Shown piece after piece: positions 36,960 through 49,386 of a DNA stretch of 64,000 nucleotides. The notes below the pieces were generated by a model, which had not been told where the DNA came from, searched no databases, and saw only the letters and a list, made by a program, of their open reading frames with translations. Numbering within the stretch: the stretch's first letter is position 1; each line of letters opens with the position of its first letter. Where the stretch lies: NCBI GenBank assembly GCA_036345935.2, contig JADWOT020000008.1:10143554-10207553 (forward strand). The letters run 5' to 3'. Origin of the DNA: Taenia hydatigena (lineage: Eukaryota; Platyhelminthes; Cestoda; Cyclophyllidea; Taeniidae). A program made the position numbers and the translations under genes.

Positions 36960-37330
36960 AAAGCGACGTACAGACATGTCGCAACTGGTGCATGCACGCA
37001 CAAATGCAGGGACGCACACGCACGCACGTACATGCGCACATACACATGAGTCAAAGGTCGGGTTAGCCAACGAGAGCGGGTCATGCACGCGCACGTGCGC
37101 ACTTACCAAATGCACGTACGCACTTGCAAACGCGAGTCAAAGGTCGCTGCGTGTGCGTACGTGCATGCACAGTAAAGCGCACAATCGTAAAAAGCAAAGC
37201 ACGTATAGGACGAGGTCAGTGCGTGTGCGCACGCACTTACGCACGCACGCAAGCAAGCCTGTTTTGTCTCGATCTCGCTATTGCTCTCTCTCGCTCTCGC
37301 ATACGCACGCCCTCTCGCTCTCGCCGTTGT
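36960..37330. repeat. CGCA/GTGC alternating and CTCTCG-rich low-complexity DNA
   Basis: Long alternating purine-pyrimidine stretches (CACGCACGCACGTACATGCGCACA type) followed by CTCTCGCTCTCGC blocks. Alternating CA/CG sequence can form Z-DNA under negative supercoiling. Two copies of GAGTCAAAGGTCG lie inside (near 37048 and 37133). Confidence 0.75.
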
Positions 37331-38284
37331 GTGCGCTCTGTAACATTTGCCTCCTGGCGTGGTTTATGTTCGTTTGTCTGCCTATCTGCCTCGTACGTGG
37401 ATTTTTTTTCAATTCGCTGCTAACCACGACCAACAGGGCGGTAAGTACGATCCCTGCTCCCCATATTGTTATCACACTAGCCCTGGTCATTTCCATCCCC
37501 CAATTGTTTGGACGGTGATCGGGCGTTTGTGGTTTGGTTCTTGTTCTTGTTCGACTGCTCCCCTTTGTCCCCTCCAATCCTGCCACTATTTACACGTTAA
37601 CCTTATGGGCTGCCCCGTGGAAGCAGCGATCGCGTGCCATTGTAGTGCGGACCAACTCTCAGAGCACACGTGGATACAATCACTTCAAAATTTTAATGTC
37701 TCACAACTGAAGTGCGGCTGTGCGAGCGGTTTCGCCATGCCAACGACCTCCTGCTAATGCAGAGAACTCACCTGTCAATTCTGGTGTGTTCCTCAGACAG
37801 GAAGGCGATCTTGGGCATATTAGGCCTGGATACGTGTGCCCCGCCTCAACATCTATGCGCTCTGGCGCTCTTGCGAGACATCATGACTTTGCCTTCCCCT
37901 TTATTATCTTTGAGGATAACAGTATAGATATAAAATTAATTTACCAGAACAGCAAAATTTAGGTAAATTTCATTGCTATCGTTTCGATTCGTCATGTGGA
38001 TAGCCTACTAGTATTCACTGGGTTTAATTAGGCTATTTTTGCTTGGCACTATTGGACATTGGCACACCATAATGAAATGGGATAATACAAATGTTCCGCA
38101 TCTTGATTATTGGCTGACCGACAGGCTAGGATTCATGTGGGTCAAGGGGTTAGAACTTGTCCAATTGGCAGGTCCGAGTTGGTGACTCACAAGTAAGAGG
38201 GGTCCGAGTGAACCAGGTTCCACAATGCGCCAACATCGTCATCAGAAGTTTGCAAGCTGGCGTGTGGGTCAATCCTGCAGCCGA

Positions 38285-38307
38285 TGTGTGTGTGTGTGTG
38301 TGTGTGC
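38285..38307. repeat. TG microsatellite
   Basis: An uninterrupted TG dinucleotide run of about 11 units ending in CGCATG. Confidence 0.9.
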
Positions 38308-39604
38308 GCATGACTGTGTCCTGTTCCGCCACCATTGGTCGCACTCTCGCGCTAACCCCGACTTGTTTTTTTCTGCCGCAACGGGGCCTTTTGACCCATT
38401 TTCTGGTCAGCTTGTCTGTGGAAAATAAGCTCAGCTGTATCTGGCGCGCTGCGACTTATCGATCGTGCTTGGTCAAAATTAACACGGTTAACTGTCTTCG
38501 ATCCCTTAGAAGTGCGCACGCGCCCACTTACTACGCGGTGGATGTTCCAAACCTTTGATTCTGCACTCAATGGGCAAAAAGGGCATCCAACCGGGCACTT
38601 TCTCATTATCAGTACCTCCTGTCCTCTCGACTCTCGCGCTGATTTACTTCTTTCGAAGTTCTGAGGACTCGACTTCCCATCTAAACCCCATTCCCTTGAG
38701 ATCACTCAGCTGATGTTGATTCGCAGGGTTGTTGGGTTGACCCCGAGAGAGTTGCATGGAGGAGAGGCGTGAGTGCGAGGATAGAAATTGCAGATCGCGG
38801 AGACACTTGCAGTAGGAGCCCATGGCAGAGCAGGGCCTATCGATTGATCTGCCGGTTGCGCGCTCGCATAGGTCAAGCGCGAGTGTGCGTGAGTGCATTC
38901 AACTCGATTTTGCGCCACCCCTATTGGCTACTTGGACTCGCGTTCGTTCCACTTTATTTTTGTCACGTTGCTGGGACTCTAGCCCCTTCTTGACCATGGC
39001 GTAGCTAATAGGGTTGCTGACTCTAACCTTGTAAGGCGCTTGTGTAGAGAAGCTCAGCTCACTTGTCCATGCGCTGAGGACAATGAAACGTTCAGTCGAG
39101 TCGTGAACGTGGTATTATTGTAGTCCAAACGTTGTTCATCCACATTGGGATTTCCTCCCCTTTTCGAAGTTTTTAGGGGCACCATCCTCTTTTAAGAAAA
39201 ATCATTCTCAGTGTAATGTTAATGTCGTATCGATTCAACCCGTTGAACAACTCTGATCTAACCTTAAATGATCGACCGAATCTGTTTTAATGGTCTACGT
39301 GAACAGTCGTGTATCACGTTGAGAATGTGGCATTGTCACTTCCGGGTCACATCATTACCAGAAACTCTTACGGATGCTCGATTTTTCTGGAAAATTTACT
39401 AAGACTTAGGTCGCACGAAAACGTTTATCTGCGAACTACGGTCTTCACGCTTTTACTAAGAAATCTCTTTCTTCGGATAAAGCGTGGCCCATCTTTACCC
39501 CACGCTAATAATGTCTTGGATGTTTTGTGTTGGGTTAGTAATATTTTTATTGTTGTACAGGGGACCAGCGGTACACCTCGGGCAAAGTGCGAACTACTTT
39601 GGGC

Positions 39605-42600
39605 ATGCCCACCACTCCAAAGTCGAAGAAGAGCAGAAGTCCACAGCCGAGCATGAGTATCGATGTGCAACAGTCACCCTCCGCAGAAGCAAGCCTTGCT
39701 CCGACGCAAGCGGTGGAACTCGCCAACGCATCACAAACCCTCGCCTCGCTGACCGAGAAGCTAATGGAAAGTGGATCTGCTGCTGCCGCAGCTGCTGGAG
39801 CAAAGTTCACGATGACGACGACGACAGCGACCGACACTGCTACTACTTCGCTTAACGACTGCTTCACCGCGATTGCGTCAAAGCTGAATCAGTCAGCAGA
39901 GGTGCCCAACGGGGGCTCGGCATGCTCAGAGACGAAAATATCCAGTCTAGATCTCTGCAAATTGCTGGACGGCCTTGGAGTTGTCGGTCCGATGCCCGCG
40001 GTTGCCGCGGGTAATGTACATTTGCGTTCCCTGTTGGGGAGTGGCGTAGCTACCACCACCACTGCCGGTGTGCCCGTGGTGAAACCGGATTTATCCACTT
40101 CCACTGTGAGCAACGGACAGTTGCTTCAGCTGCTACGTACTTCTCTGGCGGCGACCCCTACAGACTCTTCTCTACCTGTGAACGGCGCCTGTCAGCTGTT
40201 GAGCATCCCATTCCCGCCCACTCTTCCCATCGCCACTGCCGCGCAAGCCATTCCCCAAAACGATATCTATCTCCTTCTCCAATCGGCTATTCTTCGTCAA
40301 ATGGTGTGTTCATTTCTAATCTATGCATGTGTAAGGTGTCATACGTCGCCTCTCGATTTACCATGGATCTTTCGGTGACCTTGTGAGGCTCTGAGTTGCA
40401 GTACCCGCCCACATGGCAGTGGTTGCTGCTTTAGTCATCAGGCCTGTAGCCTCGACTTGCTCCTACTACATACCATGCTGTGAATAATACGTCACTCATC
40501 AACTGGGAAATGCGTAGGTGTGCTTTCACTGCTTCCAAGTACGAACCACACCCGTTCATTCATTTTTAAGTCATAAAATCCTACTTAAATCACCCACGGA
40601 GCAGTTAGAGTTGGTGAAGGGTTTTCAATCGCTTGGCTTTAATTTAAAATGCAGGTGTTTTTAGGCAAGTTCAGCCTATTCAACCCAAATAATCTCACTA
40701 ATGACTTGTTCTGGTCAACCACCCATCGCATAACTCGGACTTTTAGCATGAGAGACCCTGTATGGTACAGATTCCTATAGTAATCGTAGCATCTGGTTAG
40801 CGTGATTACTGCGGAATAGCGGTGCTTCTCTGGCAAAGGTGGGTTGGTTCCTTCCACCCTTCATGATGCCAATGGCACAATCCAGTTCACATAAAACTAG
40901 AAATTGTAGCAACAATCGTTTAGAAAAGGGCTCCACTCAAGCGCTACGGCGGGCGCACTACGTGTGCGCATGGTGTTGATTGTCTGGTAGACGCCGCATA
41001 CCGCAGCCTTGTGGGTGTTTCGATTTGCGCTTGTGACCTTGACACAACCAATGAGATCGCGGTATTCGCCGCATTGTTTTCCTCTCCCATTCGAATTCGT
41101 GGTGGTCTGGTATTGTGTACGCATAGTGGATTTAAGCATCTGATGAGTTGGAATGCAGTAATTGATAACGCCTAGAATTCAAGAAATGTGCGAAATAGAC
41201 CGAAATGCAAGTAAGGAAAAGCAAATTATCTTTGCTTATTAATTTGTTCAAATTTTGTTTGTGCAGACGTCACAAAAGCATCTCAGTGCCAGACGCATTT
41301 ACTTTAAGTGGGCTCGTTCTGGTAAACTGATCCCGCACAGTTTGGCTCCTGGCAATTGTGTTAGTCACGTGAGTTACGCTCATTTTGCTCCAGCATTGTA
41401 ATCAAACGATCACACAACTCATCGTACACTGGACTCACTAGTCGCTACGTCGAAATGGTGTTCCCCATGTATGAGCAGAGGCCAATTGTGTGGGAAGTTA
41501 TTTTCAAGCTTTTTTTCTGCCCAGCAGCAACAACAGACTGCACTCCTCGGGGGAGCTATGGAACCCCAGACTTCTGGCGCAAACTTCACTGCCACCCAAA
41601 ACGTCGGTACCACCTTCCCTCCCACCGGAGTGTACGGGCTGTCCACTGCTGCAGCACACCCATCTCAGACTGTCTCCACAGGGGGAGAGGTCGGTAGTGG
41701 CAGCGGTAGCGATGGTGGCTCGCTCGATGCGCTGATGCTGACCAATCGTCTCCAACAGACAATCGCCGCCCTTACTGCCACATCTACTGGCGGGTCGAGC
41801 GCGTCCCCCATCGCCCTCCTCAGTCTCGAGCCGAATCCCTCCGCACCATCGATGGTCACTATCACCTCGTCCTCCGCTCCGCCGGCGCCTCCGCCTAATC
41901 CTCCCTCAGCTGAGCACCTCATGGCCGCACTGGGTATCCTGGGTCTTGGTGGCGGTGGCGGCGACGCCAGCAGTGGTTCGATTAGCTCCCCTGCTCCCGG
42001 CTGCGTGAACAACGCCGTAACTGTCACCACAACCACGGCGACCACTCCCGCTAACATTGTTAATGCCAGCGAGCTGCTGAACCAGCTGTACAGTGTGAAG
42101 CAGGAAGAAACCAAAAACTCAGAGGAGTCACAACAGAGTTCTAGTGCTGCCCCGAAGGCCTCAACGGCTCTGGCACAGACGGCGGTACTCGTACCGCCGC
42201 CACCACCATCCTCTACGGTCACCACTTCTACCATTGCGACGTCGACAACTTTCTCGATTCGTGGAGCAAGAAATAGCGATGGCACTGTTGAACCCTGCCT
42301 CGTCTGTGGTGATGTCGCCTCAGGTGAATATACTTTAAAGCGATCACAGATATGGAAATACGTGGGAATCGAATGGTCAAAACTCTTTGAATATGGAACT
42401 TAATTAATTTTTTCGTCCTTGTCATCCGGGGACTCTGTATAAAGATAATGCTGGGGGGTTTCACAAGATTATTTCATGACTTACTAACTTTTATGCTGCC
42501 ATATAACCATTGATTGGGTTTATTTATCCACGGTATAACCATGTGCTCTTTCTGCGCATAAGAACTACTTAATCTATCCTCTTGTGAACACAAAACTTCA

Positions 42601-45600
42601 TTATTTCACCTTATGCTATCATGCGGGTGGTGAATGTGTTTTCGCTCAAGAATTGACAGTACTGACGGACTGACCTGGAAGTGCACTCGCAGGGGTAATT
42701 GCTCAGATAGGTTTCCTGTTTTTCTGTTTACAATGAGATTACGATTGCGCGCTTGCGCACCACAGTAACCTAGGCGACGACACATTGGTCGCGCCACGCA
42801 AACCTCATGCCTTGTGTACGTGTGCGCCGCCGCGAAGCCAGCGTTATCTCTCCCTCTACCTCTTTGTAGGTCGTCATTATGGTGTCATCTCGTGCGAGGG
42901 CTGCAAGGGCTTCTTCAAGCGCTCCATCCGGGGCCACGTAAACTACGTATGCCGCAGCAACAAGCATTGCATAGTGAACAAGGCATTCCGAAACCGGTGT
43001 CAGTACTGTCGCATGCAGAAGTGTCTGCTGGTGGGAATGCGATCGGAGGCGGTGCAGAATGAGCGGCGTCTGGGTACCACGATGGTTCCCACCACCGCCG
43101 TCTCGTCGTCGCCCTCAATGGGCGCGACGATGGGTGCAGGCCAATTCCCACGACTCAGCCTTGACTCTGACCAACCCCCTCTGCTCATTGCTTCTCACAA
43201 CGATGACAGTAGTATCAGTGGCGGCGGTGCTAACGTACACGGTATCAGTGGAGAAAAGGCCACTCATAACTGCTCCTCCGCATCCTCCTCCCCCCTTCCA
43301 CCAACTGCTTCAGCTTCTCCCGACACTTCGCTTGCTGATGGCGAAGTCAGACCCAATCCTCCACAGGTAACTGTATTTTAGAGATGACATTATTTTTCTA
43401 GTTGTCCCTGAGGATTAATGGATATAAATCGAAAAGTGGCTCCTTTACACTCCTGAAGGGTTGGGTAACTAGTGGATTGAGCGAAGTTCCACATTGCCGA
43501 TAATTTGTTAGAGTCTACTTGTCCTGATGCCTTGTTTTTTGTGAGTTATCCATCCCCGCGCCCGGCCAATAAATGTGTGATCTTTAGATTCCATTGCTGC
43601 CCAAACCAGCAATATCTACTGTGGGAACACCGCCACCGAACGTAACTTTGGCGGCTACGCAGCCATCACAACAGCAGGTGAATTTGAACGAGATAGCAGC
43701 GATTCTTGCGGCACATCAGAAAGTCCTGCCAGCGGCTGTCGCCCCTATTTCAGTCTCGCGAAACGCTGCTGCAGCTGCAGCTGCAAACAATGTTAATTCC
43801 ATCTACAACGCGATCCTCGCCTCCACGATGACGTCGCTTGCCTCTCGCCTGTCCGACGCCAACACTAGCTCGAGTTCTGTCACTGGTTCTCAGTCACAGA
43901 TTGTCAGCCATGCGCCGGCTCTCCAGATACCACCGCCACCGCCACCGCCACATTTACCTCTGCCACCACCCGTGAACAGATCCACTAACTTATTGAACTT
44001 GTTGCGCTCAAAGGTGGATCAGGATCAGGTGGAGATGCCGTTAAACGCTGTCCTCACTGCTGCTGCGGCTGTTGCTACTAATCCTGTCACGGAGAACGGA
44101 GTTTGCAGTAGCACAAACAAAGCTGCGGATACTACGTCATCAAGTGGTTTTGGTAAGTTGGCGGAGCCGTTTAGGCTCCTTCACGGATTTTGAAACATGC
44201 CATTGCCAGTCATTATGCCACATCTTTTACTGTTTTGTAGCCCCTATGCTATTCCTTATAAAATCAAAAGGCACGATTTATTATAAGTCAAAGAATTGAA
44301 AGTATGGTAGCGCTGGTATTGTAATCGTGGATTCACAATCCGAATTGCAGAAGATTGAAGAGGCGTATGCAGTCAAAACCTACACGATTGTGATACGGTG
44401 AAATTTTATGCAAAGTGATAAATTTTACTACTTCCTTGACCTCTCGAGATAGTTATGGCATCTCCACTTTTCCACTTTCAAAACTTAAGGAGACTGGCTG
44501 AAAGTCCCTGCGGAAATAATTTAATTTACGCATTCCGCATCCTCAGTTCAAGTCTGAAGGTATATTTACCGTAGATGTTCGGGAGAACCCAATAATTAGT
44601 AGTGGGTGGAAGATCGGTGTAGTTAAAGGATGGCAGACTGAATAAATCCATGCAGTCTTGTTCATGCGACGAAAAATAACCTTTTTAGTATTGTCACACC
44701 GCCCTTCAGTTTCGAGTGCCGATGGAAAGGTTTTTTCTAGTATTATGTTAGCATTTAATATTTTTATGCTCATTAGTATACTTCTCTGTATTCTCTATTT
44801 CCTGGATTATCGTTAGGTGTGTAATATGGGAAAAGTTGTTTATGAATGCTGACAATTGGTCCAAAAGTAGTCGATTGTAGGTCACGGATCATGGATCGCA
44901 TACAGTGGAATCTGACTTATCGGATGAAGCAAGCCAACTACCTGTTTATTTTTTCATCTTTATTCACGAAGTAGAAGTGACGGTGCTACCGTCCCCTTCA
45001 GCAAACCAAAATGGCAATCTTCTAGTAGGTCAGATGGTCTCGCAGATTAGCCCAAGTCCGAGTCCGAGCAACGCCTCATCGACTTCCTCTCGGCCTACCA
45101 GTCGGAACTCGCGCAAGCGACGCATCAATAGCGGCGCGAGCGGCGCCTCCAGTCGAAAGCGCACCAATACTGCCACCACCACGCCTGCCGCAGCGTCGAA
45201 TACACAGCTACAGTCGGATTTAGTGACCACGGAGAATCCCTCCCTCCATGAGATGGCTTCCCGTGTTCTTCTTGTCACCGTCGATTGGCTGAAGCGGTGC
45301 GGACCCCTCGACCAGCTCCCGTGAGCGCAGCTCTCTTTGTTATCTTTTGCTATAATCGCACTAGTAGTAATGCCTTTTACAAACACTGCCTATTAGCAAG
45401 AAGGGCGACTGTTATGGGTTTCTTTTATTTACGCAAATATTTTTTTACTCTTCGGAGATGCATACGATCGTGGATCCTGATTCTGGAATCAGGGTACAAA
45501 CCATACTCATCCTTAATGCGTTTGGGTATTTATGTCCCAAATCGATTTACTCGACACACCATATCAACCAGCATATAATTATTTATCAGGAAAACCGGTA

Positions 45601-48273
45601 TTTTTTATTTGTTTACTTCCACCCATAGTTTTAGCATTGTAAAGGAAGAAGGCAGGTGCGACCTGTTTTGGAGGTCAGAAGGTCACTCACCTCTATTCTT
45701 TGGTTTTTAGTGTTCTATTGTGTAATGCCTGGTTCTTTTTCCACCCACTCTTCAATCACTCATAATTCAAGAAATTGTTGAACCTTTCGCAAATTCATTC
45801 ACGGTTTAGCATCTTAATTTACCCACTTGAAGAATTCACTCTGTCTACAAAGATAGCTATGAGATAGGCCATTTTATTAGCTACTCTGTCAAACCACCCA
45901 ATTTGTATAGCATGCATTGTGTGACATCGAATTGACATCTTGATAGTTACCAACAGACCTTACGTATTTATTTCGTTGTCAGACCTGGTTCTATATCATG
46001 AGGCTCTCAATTTGTCTACATGTTAGAGCAAGTGATCAAACGAGAGGTCAAGTCACCTGTTTGATCCCCATATATTTCGCATGCAATTCCGTTGGACCAG
46101 CCTGCAAGCGCTGCTTGTGTGCGTTCAGGCTTAAATGCGTGGGCGCATATTGCTGACCTCAGTTGACCCGATTGCTCAGTGACCTCTGCCCCCTCGGGTT
46201 TCACTTTGACCTGCGAGGTCGGGTTAGCGAATGCGTGTACACAGCCCTTCCAAGCACTGATCCGACCCGGACAGGGAGGATAAACGTAACTTCTGGGGCC
46301 AGCTCCTGACCTCATCAGCAATTTGAAACGATCAGTCGAAGTCACACTGCTACTACTGAGCAAATGGAATGTTTTTCACCCTTGGGCACGCGCGTCGTCC
46401 AATGGGTGTCTGGCCTAGCTTCATGAAAACAGCCTGTTGTTATTTACAAAGTTGGGAGGGGAGGGAGATGGAAGGAAAGAGACGGGGTGGCGCAAAACAT
46501 CTGTTCTTCCATGGGGTCCGTCTCGTGTGTTTCTGGGGCGAGCGTGTGTGATTGCCTCCACTCAAACCCGTTGTGTCGCGTACATGTGTGTGCTTGTTGG
46601 TCGTGTCAAAACAAAGGCTTTGGAGGGTGGTGGTGACGGGTGGGGAGGGGGAGGATTGGAGGTGGTGCGAAGCTGTGCCGTATGGCGCGGGGTGGTGCGC
46701 ATCGTTTGCGGACATACCAAACCCTATTGATGACGCACAGAGCTTGCATACGCACGCATACGTCCGCATGACTAATTGTGTCTAGCGGCTGGTGTGACGT
46801 GCACGAACCTGACCCGTCTTCCATCACCTCTCTAAGTATTCACTCAGTGAATTTGCAAAAAGGCAGTTTGTGTTTGAGTCGTTAACTTTGTAACTTGTAA
46901 TTGCATCGAAATTCCCTTTAAAATCGGTATTGGGTCAGTTTTTGGACTCTATATTTCAGATCCGATCTCCAAAATGAGTTGATCGCCTTCTCCTGGGTGG
47001 ATTTATTTATGTTGGGTCTCTGTCAGATGTTTGGCCGGAGGTTGGGTAGCTTGAAAATGGAGTTCTTCGGCTCAAGTCAAGACGACGACTGCGGAATTGA
47101 CGCCCGCCCAATGAAGTCAGATTTTAATTCAATCGTATCCAGCTTCAGCAGAGCTGAAGTTACCCCCGAAGAATACACCTATCTTCGCTACATGGCCCTA
47201 TTTAATTCCGGTAAACTATTTTAATGGTTGAGACTTGCTACTGATATTTAATCAGTAACATCAACAAGGTTTTAAATAACAGGTGGAGTAAGGGCGAATG
47301 ACACAATCGGCTTGAATCGAGTTCGGGAAATCGAACAGAAGGTTCAAGCGGAATTCGCTGGCTTTCTTAGAGAAAGTGATTCACAGAGAGTCAACGACGA
47401 TGGAATTCAACGACCGACCGAAGTTCGAATTGCCTCCAGGGGCCTTCGATTGATGGGTCTGGTTTGTGGTCTTCGTCGAGTCACCAGTGTTGACGTCGGC
47501 CGAGTTTTCTTCCCAAGTAATCAATCCATATTTGTTTTCAGGTGCCAAAGGGCCTTGGTATTTTGAAATCAAGGCTATTATACGATAATAATTATGAAGT
47601 TACTATTTTGGGATTCTTAGTTCAATCGCCAGTACGAATAAATTAGTCTTGATTTCATGATAATTTAAGGGTTTCGTGCACTCTTCTCACATGCTCCCTA
47701 GTATGTGCTCTTAAACATGGAATAATGACAGAAGTGAAATTTCCCTAAAATAGGCGAGGAATAAGGGCTGGTTTTGTAGTCCTAACCACCTCCATTCAAC
47801 AAGGCACCAACTAACTTTGGCCTCTGCACTGAAGCATGTGAGCAACATTGAAATATAATCGGCATTTCTATCACAGAACTATTTGGCGTTTTATTTTTTT
47901 TCCAGGCATTTGCGGAAAGACATCTATAGACAAGGTGATTGAAGATCTTCTACAGGTTGGACGCAACAAGGTTGTTACGAGTAGTCTCACGGTCGTCGCT
48001 AAGGCCGTCGAACAGCCCACCGAGAACACTTCCCAGATACCATCTATAACCACTGCCAACAACTCCGAGGAACATGGTAGCCCTTCAGAAACCTTAAATG
48101 CTACCAGCCCCACGACGAAGCAGGAGGAATATGAAATGTCAGTTCAGAAAGCAAGGAGGGTGAATGAGGAGGTGGCGGCGGAAGTGGAGGACGAAGAGGA
48201 CGAGGACGTTCCGTTGACTATCGAGGAGAAACCACAGTCCCCTTATCAGTGCAAACCCTCACCGCCTGGCTGA
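39605..48273 (+). CDS. Nuclear receptor, subfamily 2 group C type (TR2/TR4/HR78-like)
   Basis: Closed eight-exon model: 39605-40303, 41525-42323, 42870-43366, 43588-44152, 44906-45320, 46960-47210, 47283-47516, 47906-48273; 3828 nt, 1275 residues. The DNA-binding domain is residues 491-566: [10 protein letters not shown] ends exon 2, and exon 3 continues with [18 protein letters not shown] (P-box CEGCKG), [16 protein letters not shown] and [12 protein letters not shown], closest to TR2/TR4/HR78. The ligand-binding domain runs from about residue 970 ([14 protein letters not shown], helix 3) through [11 protein letters not shown] and [15 protein letters not shown] to [15 protein letters not shown], aligned with TR2 in the same order. 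NR2C receptors bind AGGTCA direct repeats, mainly as repressors, in the nucleus. The 490-residue Ser/Thr/Ala-rich N-terminus, the 400-residue hinge and an acidic tail make it about twice the vertebrate length. An acceptor at 39560 leaves the frame open, so an upstream coding exon is possible. Exon 5 may hide a 29-nt intron at 44943-44971. Confidence 0.85.
42292..43070 (+). other. DNA-binding domain split by an intron after the first zinc-finger pair
   Basis: The intron 42324-42869 interrupts the domain inside CGDVASG/RHYG, between the second and third cysteines of finger I plus a few residues. It leaves the P-box and all of finger II in one exon. All eight zinc-binding cysteines are present, so the domain looks functional. 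Confidence 0.8.
45672..45685 (+). promoter_or_regulatory. Perfect AGGTCA direct repeat, spacer 2 (DR2)
   Basis: AGGTCA-GA-AGGTCA inside the 1.6-kb intron 5 of the NR2C-like gene. TR2/TR4-type receptors bind AGGTCA direct repeats with several spacings, so an autoregulatory site is a reasonable hypothesis. Binding is not shown by sequence alone. Confidence 0.45.
46154..46169 (-). promoter_or_regulatory. Near-perfect direct repeat, spacer 4 (DR4)
   Basis: On the minus strand GGGTCA-actg-AGGTCA. It lies in the same intron as the DR2, together with single half-sites at 46045, 46180 and 46307 and an everted pair at 46207-46221 (TGACCT-gcg-AGGTCG). Confidence 0.4.
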
Positions 48274-49075
48274 TAGCCACAATGTCAAAGCGCCGCTTAC
48301 CCAAAGCAGATGTTGTCTTTTCAATTGTGTACATTTTCAAGCATACTTCCCTGGTCTTCACTCCAACAGCTTTCTAATTATGTGTGCCTGCGCCTGCAGA
48401 TCCCTTTCATATCAGACAAACAGGCAGACTAGCAGGCAGAGCTTGAGAGAAAACAAGATTACGCGCGCCAGCACCCGGAAGTGCCACCGGGGTCTTTCTG
48501 CTGATGTTGATAATCTCCCTACTCTTCCCCTTTTCTCTGTGTCTAGGCTAGCAAGCTATGTATGTACCTACTAAGATATATCAAAGGAGAAGAAAGCTAT
48601 GTATTTTGTTTGTTTTTATTTGACCGTTGTTCTGTTGTGTTAAAATCAAGGTGGTAGATGTAGCCCAAAATTGTAGGATAGATCCAATAGTTTGAAATTA
48701 ATTTGCGTTAGGGTTGTGGTAGGCAAAGCATGATCATGGCTTGTGACTCATTGGAATTACTGGACTGGCTGCATTGGGACAGTATATCTAAAATACCGGT
48801 TATTAGTCGATCATCCGGGTGCCGCCGTTGTGGATGGGTGACTCGGTGTTTTGCCAGACTCATATGTGCAAAACTCAGTGATCTCGACCCAACTGGTCAG
48901 TGGCGCTTGCGAACTTTACCAGTGCAGAGTACGATTGAGATTTCATCCGTTAATGCTATGGTGGAGTTAGTTGCGGAGGTCTTTCCACTACTTCCTCAAG
49001 TCAAGCACTGTTCATGAAACAGCATGTGTACATCTAGTACTGAGGCATTGAGATATTTTACTACACGTTAATAAA
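48274..49075 (+). other. Probable 3' untranslated region of the nuclear receptor
   Basis: No coding signal that I trust. An AATAAA at 49070-49075 is the first canonical signal after the stop, about 800 nt downstream. A 95-codon open frame at 48730 has no recognisable features and is treated as chance. Confidence 0.5.
49070..49075 (+). terminator. Polyadenylation signal candidate (nuclear receptor)
   Basis: AATAAA on the plus strand, about 0.8 kb after the receptor stop. The convergent AGPAT gene has its own candidate signals 230 bp further on, so the two 3' ends face each other without overlap. Confidence 0.45.
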
Positions 49076-49300
49076 CGTAAAATGACATCAATCCACCCAA
49101 ATCTAGGCCGGTATTATCCAAATTACTCAGTATACTGCCTTTGTCGAGCCCATAAGCTCCATATCTTAGAACGTTTAGCGTAAATAACTGAAGTTCTATC
49201 TAGAATGGCGTTAAATGATGGATATCTCTTCACTCAATTACTTTTTTGCGGAGAGAGTATAAAATATCAATAAAAAAGAAAGCGATGCTGAAATCGACTA

Positions 49301-49316
49301 TTTATTGGGATTTATT
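49301..49316 (-). terminator. Two polyadenylation signal candidates (AGPAT, minus strand)
   Basis: TTTATT at 49301-49306 and 49311-49316 on the plus strand, so two AATAAA on the minus strand, 70-85 nt after the AGPAT stop. Confidence 0.6.
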
Positions 49317-49386
49317 AGAGTTTAGGAAGTTGAGTGTGCTCATATTGTCACTATAGATCTCATTGTTTCTCGTCTTCCTATCGCGA

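Larger units (their letters stand above)
32159..39559. other. Simple-sequence-rich intergenic region
   Basis: About 7 kb upstream of the nuclear receptor gene with no supported protein gene. It holds purine/pyrimidine-alternating blocks (32.86-33.25, 36.95-37.26 kb), CA and TG microsatellites, an AGGC tetranucleotide array, CTCTCG-rich DNA, and many AGGTCA-type hexamers. Open frames here are side effects of low complexity. It probably contains the receptor's promoter and 5' non-coding exons. Confidence 0.55.

Noticed and set aside
36708..37757. Long open frames rich in Cys, His, Arg and Thr on both strands.
   Set aside because: They follow from CGCA/GTGC and CTCTCG simple sequence; no domain, no splice-consistent chain.
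41504..42285. Minus-strand frames of 83 and 206 codons.
   Set aside because: Antisense shadows of receptor exon 2, which continues in phase into the DNA-binding domain.
46369..46827. Open frames rich in Gly, Pro and His within receptor intron 5.
   Set aside because: GT- and GGGG-rich low complexity; the flanking receptor exons join in phase without them.
48730..49017. 95-codon plus-strand frame.
   Set aside because: Lies in the probable 3' UTR of the receptor, with no domain and no codon pattern like the neighbouring exons.
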